Of a DNA stretch of 64,000 nucleotides, positions 23,674 to 36,200 are shown piece after piece. The notes beneath the pieces are model-generated. The model saw only the letters and a list, made by a program, of their open reading frames with translations. It had not been told where the DNA came from and made no database searches. Source of the DNA: Hofstenia miamia (Eukaryota > Xenacoelomorpha > Acoela); NCBI GenBank assembly GCA_004352715.1, contig SCFE01000001.1, positions 6,323,986 to 6,387,985 on the forward strand, written 5' to 3'. Every line of letters starts with the position of its first letter. Position 1 is the stretch's first letter. The translations under genes and the position numbers were made by a program.

Positions 23674-26600
23674 ATATATATCAGAGAGGCAAACCCAACC
23701 TATGGTCAGACAGTTAGCTTTTGACCCGAGTTCTATTTGCAAATGTTTGACAAAACTAACATGAACAAATGTCATTAACATAATTTAAGAGTAGGTTTTA
23801 TATAGCACCGTAGATTGCGTACTAAATGGAAATGCATGGAAAGTTTTCCACTAATATTTGAAGGAAATTTTTCAAAAAATATATTCCTATGACCCGGCAA
23901 TTTTCAAAATTTTGATCCATGGCCTGACATTTCTTTGATATATATATGTATATATATGTAATAAGTTTTTAAGGTTAAAAGAAGATTTGGATTGGCAACT
24001 GGATTTTGGGAATCCGGAATTTGTTTTTAAAGAAATCTTATCAAATATCACTGCTATTAAAATTAAAGGAAGTAAGTAACTTACAATTTCTGTGTAAAAT
24101 TGTGCCGCTAGTTAAAATGATTGTGCAAGCGAAAAATGTTGAAAATTTTTTTCAATTCAAGGTATACCTTAGCAATGCATTTTTTGAATTCAATAGCACT
24201 TTATGTAATAGATATTGTATGTTAAATTCTTTATAATACGATGATAAGAATGTCATTTTCTTTGTCAACCTTTTTTAACAAAAAATTTTCTGTGGGATTA
24301 TTTTTATATTGTAATACTTTCAAAAGATCATCTGGGAATCACATTGTAATCAATGTGAAAAATGGTTCCTCAAATTTCAAAAATGATCTTTTACATTAAC
24401 ATATCTTTACAGTAAAATTTTCATGTGAATATTGTAAACGCTTTACACATATATCGCATATAATATATTTTTGAATTTTTACAAGACAGAAATAACTTTC
24501 TCATTGCAAGGTCTCCATTTGCATTAAAATTATATTTTCCTAGTACATTCAACATATTTTAATAGAATCTCAATTTAATTTTTTACAAATTTTTTGCTTT
24601 TAAAATTTAAGTTTTCAAGTCCGGGCAAGGATAGCACATTTTCATTTAATTTAGATAATATTTATCTGAGTAACATTAAATTGGAATCTGCCTCTACTGA
24701 AGGCCAAGGTGGAATTGTAACATCTGTAGAAAATTGCAGTCCTTGTCAAAAAGGATATGCTGGTGGGCATTGCGAAGATTGTGCAAATGGATATCATAGG
24801 GTTTCCGCATCCTTGACTGATGTCTGCATCCATTGTCAATGCAATAACCATGGATCAACATGTAATCCCAAAACAGGTATTCATTGCATTTTATTTATAC
24901 ATCTGTTTACAATATATTTGCTTCGTTGTCGCACTAATGTTTGCATCGATTATGATCGATTACATATATTTATATATGTTTGTATATATATACGCGTTGT
25001 GAATAATAAATACCTGAACTCGTATAGAAATAAAAATCACAGGAAAATGAAATTTTATATTTAGCAAACAATATATATATATATATAGGTTCTAAAATTT
25101 CATTATTTTTCAACATATCTTCCTTGGTTCTCCGAACACTTTCTCCATCTTTTCACCATCATATTGAAGCCAGTTTCAAAAAATGTCAAAGGCTTACTCT
25201 CTAAATGCTTTGTCACAACCTTCATAAACTCCTCTTTTGTTTCAAACTGCTGACCTCGTAAATACTTCTTCCAGTCAGCAAATAGCCAAAAATAGCTAGG
25301 TGCCAAATCTGGGCTGTAGGGAGGGTGTGGTAATGTCTTTAAGCCGCATTTTTCAAGTTTGTTTGTGGTTAGATTTGCTGTGTTGTCATGGAGCCAATAT
25401 AGCTCTGCTCCTCGTGGCTTTCTTTTCAACCTTCTTTCTTCTTCAATAAGACAGCAGTAGTACTCAGCATTGATTGCTCCACTTGTAAAATCTATTTTTA
25501 TTATTCCAGATTTCATCCAAAACACGCTCAACACAACATTTTCGATGTTTGTTCCACTTCGAAGCACTTTTGTTGCCTTTTCACCATTCAATTTCCACTC
25601 GAGAGACTCTCTCTTAGATGGTGAAATATAAAGACTTACTGGTGTTTCATCTTGAGTGATAATATTGTCTAAAAACTTTTCTCCCAGTTCTTCAAACATC
25701 TCCAAGTTTTTACTACATGCCATCATTTTTTTTTCCATCATTTCGCCACTCAAAAACTTTGGAACGAACCTGCTGCATATTTTTCTAATGCCTAAATCAG
25801 CCAACGTGTCCTGCACTGTTTTCTTACAAACATTCAGTTTAATTTCAAGCTCTCTTTGGGTTATTTTCCGTTCTTCTTTTACGATTTTTACAAGAGTTTC
25901 TTTTTTTCCTTCACTGATTTCAACAGGTCTCCCCACTTTCTCTGTATCAAAAACACTTGTTCTTCCAAATTTAAATTCATTAATCCAAGCATATATTGTC
26001 GACTTGGTTGGGGCACCACTTTTATACACAGCTGGCAGTGCTTTAACAATGTGTGACCTCTCTGCTCCTTTGATAAACAAAAAGCGGATTACGCTTCTAA
26101 ATTCTATCGGGATGATCATTTTTCCAATAAACGCCACGTGATAGTAAATAAAAAGTTATTTTTTAAAACAAATTTTATTTATTTTATCTGTATATATTTA
26201 TTAGTATATATATGAAATTGGAGCATCTTATCTTTTTTATTTCTGTGCTAGTCCAGGTATTTTTTATCCGCTAATTGTTTCATAATTATTTTCAATTTTA
26301 GGTGCTTGTTCCTGCAACCATAATACTCGGGGTGTGCACTGCGAGTTGTGCGAGCATGGATTTTACGGAAATGCTTTGCGTGGAACAGCTAATGATTGTC
26401 AGCGTTGTCCCTGCCCTGAATCTGGTGCATGCGAAATTGGTTTTGATGGTTTTCCAATTTGTATCAACTGCCCACCGAGAACAACAGGTAATCATTTCTT
26501 ACTAATTTAAAAAATCTGCAATAAACTATGCACGTTGTTATGTTTATCCTGACTAAAATTTGAATGATTTTGTATCCTAAAGACTTTCAGATTTCACACT

Positions 26601-27735
26601 GACCTGTGCTTTTCACATTCAAATGGAAGACAATAGAACCGAAAATAATTTTGAAAATACTAAGAGTTAACAGTTCTCATGTATTTCAAACTACAAAATG
26701 TATTTGAGACAATTGTGTTATAAAGTAGGTTCTAAAAATGTATACTGTATAATGAGCATTTACGTGTCCTACACTCTGTAAATAATTTCCTTGCTGTACT
26801 TCAGAAAATAATGTATTCTGATTCCATTCTTTCAATTTACAGCAATATTTTAGTATTCTTGCACTAGTTGCAAATTTCAAAATATATTTTCATTCCAACA
26901 TTATTAATGGTACGCTGTATATAAATCTAGAAAAATATAAAATAACTTAGTAATACTGTGCTATAAAATTCGTAATAAATACTAGTTAAGACATGTATAC
27001 TCAAATGACATGTTTTGATTTAATTTGTCCAGTCAAATTTTCTGTTTACATAAGTTGAATTTCAATATTAAAATGTAAAATCTATTGAATGTTAAGCATG
27101 AATATTCTTCATAGTACAGTTCTCTAGCAGCATATATACTGTAATTAAAATTTCTTATTTCGTCATTATTCCCTTTAAATGTTTTCCAATAATTATAGTA
27201 ATGTTCTACGCCATTGTAAGCGTCAGAAATTATCAATTTTAGATTATTTAAACGTAATTTCCAAACACACTTTTGATTGCTAATCTCTACTATTCTCATA
27301 TTGCATGTTCAATTTATCAATATGAATTTTCATGAAATGCAACAAACGATAATAGAGGCTTAGCTGCATGTCTATGTTCTATTAAAATTTGCAAATTAAC
27401 TTGATTTTGCCAAGATGAAGTTCTCATTTTTAGGTGCTCGTTGTGAACTCTGTGATAGCGGTAGCTATAGAAATGAGTTTGGATTTTGCGTCCCTTGTCA
27501 ATGTAACAACAATTCCATTTCCCTTTTCCAAGATGCATGCGACAGGTAAATTTTTATTCTTGTAGTCATTTATTTTTCCAATATATGCACATGTAAGATG
27601 AGCTTGCTTTAGGACCAATTTGCATATGCATTCTATTAGTACTTCGGTACCCCTAAGCCACTTAGTAATTTCTGGAAAATAACACTGCTGTAAATATGTT
27701 CTTTAAGATGTAGCAATCAATGCTAAAATTAAAAG

Positions 27736-27778
<43 letters not shown>

Positions 27779-30700
27779 GTACAGTAATGTTGATGGGAAC
27801 CAAATGAGAATGCATTAAAAGTGAAAGTAGAGTTTCTCTAAAAATGAACTTTAATTTAAGCTTTCACTTCTTACAATAAATTTCACGTGCAGTTTTAAAT
27901 GATGTTTTCTTTATCATCCGTTCTTGTGTATGCATGGTAAATTAAGTGAGGTTTTGCCAGAAGCAAGAAAGTATTTCCACTGAGTGTAAATTTTTGCAAA
28001 ATTTACAATTATATATTTATTTACTTAATTAGTTTTGTGTTTCTTAAATATTCAAAACATTTTTTTCCTAATTCCTGTTTTCCTTTTTTGTTTTATTCTG
28101 CTTTCTCTTCTGTGTGCAGAGGAAATTTAAGACAAACTCATTGTCAAAATGCCTGTGTTCTTCGCCCCAATTATTTTGCGCTTAAATTCGAAGAGGATCA
28201 TGTTAGTGCGCACACTTTTACTATGCTGTATCGTTGAGAAAAGTGTATTTATCGTAGCCATAATGGCGTCGCATTTATATTGAAAATTTATCAATAATTT
28301 ATCTAAGGTTGTTGATAGCTTCAACGACGCTCAAAATTGATGCAAAGTATCCCGATGCAGAGTCATTATATTAAAGAATAGTTATATGCATAATTTACTC
28401 CATAATCTTAGTTTATAAACTCTAAGGCAAACATTTCCTAAAAACACAATTTTAATCAATATTCTTTTTATGCTCTTTTAAATCTCTACTAAATTGATTG
28501 GGGAAAAGATTTTATTTCATATGAAAATGTTAATTGTTTTTTAAATAGTTTACAGGGTTGTTTGCAGAATTCTTCAATTTTTTTCTTACTGAACCAAATG
28601 TAGACACTTTTTCGACGCATGCAATTCTTTATTGATTATGCAGCACGATTAGTGCTAAGAAATTTCTTTTACAATGCTTTGAGAGCAGCGTTGGAGTTTG
28701 TGCAGTTTGTAAATTAATGCTTCTTTAATGCACTATTGAATATTTAAAGCTAATTTTAACCCCAACAATGCTAGAAAATTGTTATTAACTTAGCGTGTTC
28801 TAAAGTAATGATTTTCCAACTTAGAGATACTGGGCTGTGCCAAGGATGCCTATACGATACATTTGGTCCTCACTGTGAAATATGCAAGCCAGGTTACTGG
28901 GGTAAAGCAGTAGTGAAGGGTGGTCATGGCAACTGCCAGAAGTGCTTCTGCCATCCCATTGCTGCTAAAAACTTGAGAAAGTGTGATAAAGACACTGGCA
29001 AATGTGATTGTTTTACAGATAAAACCGACTCCAAACAATGCTATCCATGCAAGCAAAATTATTTTCCATCATATCAATCTATTCCTGGAGGTAATGATAT
29101 AATTTAATTGGTCATGAAATATTAAAACAAACTTCTCTTTTTAATTATTTATATAAAAAATGCTATTTTTTCAATTAATTTACATGGGCTCTCTGAAGTC
29201 AAAATTTTATTTTTTTCAGAGTGAGTAGATTCCTATAATATTTCAATGGTCATAAGTTGTGTAATATTATGGTTTTGAAAACATATTTCTAAAAGTTTAA
29301 CAGACATTTTTTACAGAGAATTTATTGTTGTCCATTTTCGCTTGAATAAGGTAAACCCAAACTTTGATAATGCACTATAGACAATATTAGTTATTAATAT
29401 TTTTGATTTTTTATAAATATTTGAGATCATAGTTAATCGACGTGATAAAAATTTTCGAAGTCTTTGATGCTTCATTTGAAACTAATTTTACAATTATATA
29501 TGCAACATAGATACTATATACTACGCAAATATATATTATATATATATATATATATATATGTTTGTGCGAGTATCAGAGCATTGTCGTGTTGGGAAAATAA
29601 ATTAGCGTGTATGTATCCGGATTTTTGCGTGTATGTACGAGTATGTAGTCCATACTATCGTGTATGTATTTCATGTATTTCAGTAAATCTAAACGCAAAT
29701 TTTCGTGTATTTTCATGTATGATAACATGTATTTTTATTTACGCTGTGCGTGTGCCCTGCGCTGTCCAATTGTTTGTTTTGTGTTCTTGATTTCTACTCG
29801 AATGTTGATTTCAAAAATTCGTACGAAACATTCCACCGTACAGCAAGGCACATGCGTGTTATGTCATTTTAATTAATTTGGCACATGTTGAACTTGGGGT
29901 TGAGGGCCTGTCCGTGTATATCATGTATTTAAAATCTGACGCTTATTTTATTCAGTGTGTATCGTGTATGTATCGCCAAAATTGGTCGTGTATGTACATG
30001 TGTGTATCAAATTCAGTCGTTCCGTGTATTTTTTCGTGTATGTATGTATACACGACAATACACTGGTGTGTATGTGTTTATTATATAGATCTATTGTTTA
30101 CATAACAATGTCAATACACTGTATATCCATACTTATAAATTGACATTTATGTAGCTTGTAAATTCAACTCTTTATATTTTGGAAAATACTTAATTTGAAC
30201 AAAACGAATATGTTATGCCTTTATTAACTGTTCAATATAAAAATGTTCTTTGGCTTTTGTATTTCAGCAAAAATAATAAAAGCTAAGTCGAATCATCTCA
30301 AACTCAAATATATCATCGCAAGATAAAAATATTGCATAATTAACCCTAAACGCATTGAGGGGGGCGATTCGGTCCCATGTCGTTTTTGTCAAAAATTTTG
30401 CTTCAATTATTTTCCTAAAAACTATCTGGGAACAAGATAAAGTGAAAGCGGAATAATTTTTTTGAGCGCGGCCTGCTTCAAAAGGATCTGAAAAATTTCA
30501 TTCTATCAAAAATTCAACATGAAGAAGAAATAATCAATATTTTGATAGATATCGATATATTTGTCGGTATACAAGTAGATTAATTGAGTCATCATTGCTA
30601 AGGCTCAAGTTTGTCAAAAATAATGTTAGGGTGATGAAAATGTGAGGTATGAGGGCCCCTATATACCTTAGTACTACGATCACTTTTTATGGATTTGCCC

Positions 30701-33256
30701 CCTTGGGCTCACCGTAGCAAAATAATATTGACAACAAAATAGTTTATCTTACAAAATAAAGATCCTCGAAGTTCTATGGTGAAAATCAGTGTCATACCTG
30801 CATCGAAGGAGGGGCCAGGGGTCAAACTTAAAATATGAAAAATATGAAATTTTCATTTGATGCTATATTCTAAATACAGTAAGACAATAATGACTAAGTA
30901 TGATTACATATCACATAAACACTGGCCTAGACTAGAAGCATTAGAAGTATTGATGGTGAGTACTAACTGAAAAATGGCAACCCTTTAAGGTGGGACGAGG
31001 GGAGTTGCGTGCTTTGAAATTCTTTACTATTCTTTTTAACTTTTTTTAACTTTGACCTTAAAAGTGACCCTAATTTATAGTATTATGTTACGTATTTGAT
31101 TTTTTGAACACAAATAAATATTATTCATTGAGTATTTTTCTAATTTATTCGTTTATTTTTAGAAATGTCAGTTTATGCAAAATTTTGAAAATTTCCGCCG
31201 TGATTACGTAACATTAGTTGAACTTGAGAGTATTTTTTTTCCTGTTAGAGTAAGTCTTTGACAATAACTAGGAGGAATATGAGTTAAATAAATTGTTTTT
31301 TTCTATTTTTAATGCTAAATTTTTTTACGTTTTTTAATTTTTACTTTTTCAATGAGTGGTGACGTCACAACTTCATTTTGCATATAAAATCAAAACCAAT
31401 GAATGTATTTTGTGAAATTTGCAAAAATTTAGTTCAAAGGTGTATCTTTAACTGTGCCAAGGCTATTATTTTCATCCTTAATAGTTTTCAAATAAAAGAG
31501 GGGGCTGAATCGTTCCCCTCTCAGTGCGTTATTAACATTTTATACCTCAATGCATTTAGGGTTAATATAATATGCAATATGTTTCTCTTTAAATAAGATG
31601 ATAATTGTATTTACCATCTCTGATGTCTGAATAGCTCTTTTATAATTAAGGTAATGAAATGTTGCAGACCTTAGCTAATTAGCCACATAGATGAAGGCGT
31701 TATATTTCAGGATAAGCCAATTAATTTACAAATGAATAATTCATTTATATTTTTTAGAAACTCCCCTAACCAGTAGTTCTTTGGAATTGCCAGAAAATGA
31801 CGACGTAGCTGCTCGACTACTCAACTATAAGAGTGAGTATTAACCTATTTCCTAAATAAATAATTTTTTTGAATATGTGCAATATTTTTACAAGCAATTG
31901 TTAACAAATATAATATGTTTAATGACTTTCATGCAGAAGAAGTATCATAAAGTACATTATCAATCTTAAATGAGATTTTCCCAAAATTTTCCGTGTTCCA
32001 AAGAACACATTTATCAATAATATATGTGGTGGGCATACAATATTCGGATTTAAAAATAGTTGTTTTTCTCGAAATAACGAAAAAAATTACTCATTTTGCG
32101 CTTAATCCTAAATTATTAAAGTTTGGCAATACAATTCGCTTAAAATATTGGATTCCTAAAAATCATTTTAGTGAAATTAAACACTGGGTGTTCATATCTA
32201 TGCATTTGAATTTCAAATAATATATTTATTGAATATTGTTATTTATCACTTTATAGTAATTTCGTTGCAACAGATGTGACAATGAAAACAAGTAAATACT
32301 ATATAAATGATGGGTATTTAATTTTCTGCATTCTGTTATTTAATTATGTATTTTTTCAAATGAATAGTACATAAAAGAAAGATTTCTCAAATCAAGGGCA
32401 ACTAAGACATCAACACAAAATAAATAGGCTTACAAATACATTGCATGCAAATAATTGTTTTCTTAGATTTATATCATACCAAATCCTGAAAAACATTCCT
32501 TTGCTATTTCTGGTTTCACCATCCCATATATTTTTCAAAGTATTATTGACTACTACAATAATAAAGTTATAATTAGGCGTAGAAATTTTTCTCATTTCCA
32601 AAGTTTGTAGCCAATTTCAGTGAATTAGTCAACATTATATATTAAATTTGCATTTGTAAAGCACATAAGCGCATGAATGTATTTTAAGTAAGCTTACATA
32701 TTTTTTTATACTCTTTTGCCTTATCTTTTGTTTTTCTAGACATCCATTTTCAAATTTATATCAATTTTGCAAATGCTTATATTTTTTCTATCATTGTAGT
32801 GTTCTATACATCTACATACATTATGTATTCTATAATATTAATAAATAATTAAATTTTGCATATTTCTTTTAAAACAAAAGAATGGTTAGAGCATTTAGTT
32901 TGAATTAACGTATTTCAACATGCTGGTTCTAAAATATTATAACACATTAATCAATGATATTCTGTAATAAAGATAAATACTTACTAAATTTACAATAGAA
33001 ATAATTTACAAATTTCATAAAAAATTAAAGTTTTAAATTTCCAGATGTTCATTAATATTTTCCACTTAAAATGATATGTTGTTCACTGCTGAAGATGTAC
33101 TTTCCTCCCAACGCAATTTTGTATATGAATCGTAGAAGATTGATTCTAAAATACTGTAAAAAAATTCAGGGCATACATATGCTGCATATATATATATATA
33201 TTACAAAATTTATGCATATGCTAACTTTATATATATATATAAATATATATATATAG

Positions 33257-33298
<42 letters not shown>

Positions 33299-36200
33299 TA
33301 CAAAACTTATGCACATGTTAACTTTAGATATACTATAATGAAATTGCCCAAAAAAAATTATTAATTTCGTATTTCAGTAGTATTTTCATATTTTAAATAG
33401 AAAACATTATTTATAAACTAAAATAATAATGCTGAATTAGGAGCAGCCCTATCCTATGCAAATAACAGTCAGGCTATCTGAATTTCGTATTGAAATTAAT
33501 GGCGACTTTACATATACATAGTTGTACGTATTACTTAAAATAGCAGGAAGTATTTTTTAAAATCGCTTGAAAAAAATTAAGCATAATACTTTGCTAATAC
33601 CTTTTTTTGTTTCACTAAAACATGACTAAGTTGTGAGCATAAATAAATTATTCTAAACTCAAAAATAAGTTTATCTAAAATAGAAATCATTCATCTTATG
33701 AGATTAAGTCTGATGTATACGACAGAACGCAACAAAATTTAGAGTAAGTGTTCACTACAGATATCCTAGCCATGGAGAAACACATCTTTTAAACAAAAAA
33801 TTATTTCATTGCTTTATATAAAAATGCCGGAAAATATTATTTTGACTGCCTAGCAACATTGTGAAAAAAATTAAGCTTAAAAAATAAGTGATACAGCAAA
33901 TTTCTGCCAACCCTCAATTTTAAAAAATAATGTAATTTTTATTTTTGAAATCTCATTTGAATAATATTATTTCTGTATATCAGTATTTAAGAATTTGAAG
34001 ACATATCTACAAATAAATTTTTCAACTTTACCTAAATTTTGTATTGAAAATATCATAACTATATATGAAATATTTATAAGATTTTAATTTGAAAAATTAA
34101 AAACATAATTCAATAGTATACCTTTGTTAGAATACTGATGGTTTTTCGAGTCTGAATATTCACTGAAGCAAAGTGGAATTTCCGTACCAGGAAAATTAAA
34201 GGTCATGATTACACTGTCGAGAAATTTGATGTAGCCTATAGCCAATTTGAGCGTGTCTACTTTGCTTAACTTTTTTTCATACGGAAGGGTCGGAATAAAA
34301 ACACGCAACTTGTCGAAACCTTCATTAATTGACTGCATTCGACGACGTTCTCGCATATTTGCTGCCTGTCTTTGATGAAGTAGGGGTGGGCCAGTTTTGC
34401 GTTTTCTTTTCTTCTTCGACTTTAGTAGCTTTACATCATCTTGTTTAACTAAAATAGTTTATCTATAGTGCAATTTGAAACTTAATCAAATTTTTCAAAA
34501 ATTTTCTTAATTATTAAAATTTGGTTTAAAGCTGTAGTAGCAATATCATGCATTTGGTTTAATACTAAGGATATCATAAATTTGTCAATTCATATAGAGA
34601 ATTTCTAGTAATTTTGAATATTAGCAAATTTTAAAATTTCTTGCTTTGAAACATTATATATCTAATAATCATTTATCAGACGTTCCTTCACCTCATTGAT
34701 TGTAAAATTGAAAATTTTACACTGCAATTCAATCAGTTTACATAGGGTTGATTTAAAGAAAATGCTTACTCCGCATGTACCTGTTTTCGACACTGAGTAT
34801 AATTCCCAAATGAAAAAGTACCTTAGGATTTTTTCGTGTAAAATTTACAGCGATGGGTATGTATATGGAACCATCTAAGACTGACTTTTAATTTTGAAAT
34901 CAAATTTTCATATTTTTTTATTACACATTTAATTTTTAACCAAACACTTTTTAGAGTATTCTCTATAAAAAACAATATTCACTGAAAACTATTTTCGAAA
35001 TGTAATGGATACAACATAATACTCTAAAAAATTATTACCCTCTTGTTGGCAGTTGAAGCCAATGGCGTACTGAGATGTGAATTTTGCATCATCTGCATGA
35101 TTGTAACCGGTGTACATTTTAAATGACATTGGTTGAAAAGTTTTGTTTTTATGTATCTCTAGGAAGAGATAACAAACAGATGGCTTTCTAGTATAGCTCT
35201 CTACTTTGGAGGCAATTCATTCAACATGTGTGCAATTTAAAATTTTAGTAAATTGCCCGCGATTGAGAATAATTATGCATGAATTGCAGTATGAAGAGTT
35301 CCATGAAACATCTGTGTCCATCAATTGCTTTGGTCTAATTTAGTTTTAATTTTTTAATGGATTAAGAAACGTAAGATAAGTTTTTTCAATTGCTAATTCA
35401 AATAGTTTTTAAAATGTTTGAGTGGCATAACAGTCGATCATCAATTAACGGTGGGTTATTACACAAGTAATAAATAATAATTTAAGTAGAAAGAATTTTC
35501 TTTTGAAGAAATTGAATTCAGAGGAGCACTTACGTATATTTGCTATATACAGGTTCAATTCATTTACATCGAGTTAGAATTAAAAACTCTTAAAAAAGAT
35601 TGTCTTATTTAATATAATGGTTTTAAGGTTCATTAAATTCCACATCTGTTTTAAAAAGATTGCATTCTTACTCATAGGTTAAACTATGGGTCATGAAAAC
35701 TTACTGTACATTAGCATAATTATTTTATGTCTATATTTTAACTTTCGATTATTTAAATAAGCTTTTAGTGTTTTTTATCAATTTTGTAAGCAAACGAATA
35801 TTCTGGAATTCAATGTGGTGCATGACTTGTTTTTAGGTTGAAATTTCAATTTTTTAATAATTTAATATATTTTTTTACCCCTGCGTATCATAGGTAGAAA
35901 CCACTTGGAGTCAACCGGCGTGACCAGCACCGGTCAGACCGGCAAAGGTCGGGTCCGGTCAGTATTTTATGACCGGAAAGTTTGAACCGGTTTAAATCCG
36001 TACAAATAAAGACTGAGTGAATGACAAAGATTTAGCTTCTCTAAAATGAAACACACTCTCTAGCAAATAACTTATCCCACCCAGCATCCTGTCACAGGGT
36101 CAATTTTCCTAAATTATAATAATAAGCTATGTTTTCGGATAGAAAATTACTATTGGCACAAAGAAGAACTATAGTAAATATAGTTTGTATTGTATACATA

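Noticed and set aside
25656-26141. 161-codon plus-strand frame
   Set aside because: It is the antisense shadow of the mariner transposase.
28037-28237. Open frame with a TGTGCAG acceptor-like string inside laminin intron 16
   Set aside because: Exons 16 and 17 join directly in phase to give a normal LE8; the frame has no laminin Cys pattern and no matching phase.
29464-29787. 108-codon frame over the CGTGTATGTA cluster
   Set aside because: Its composition follows the nucleotide repeats, with no start context, domain or splice support.
34752-34830. An alternative upstream exon for the Ptf1a-like gene ending at a GTACAT donor on the minus strand
   Set aside because: It has no start codon in the needed phase and an upstream stop; the exon at 35129-35039 fits in phase and has an ATG.
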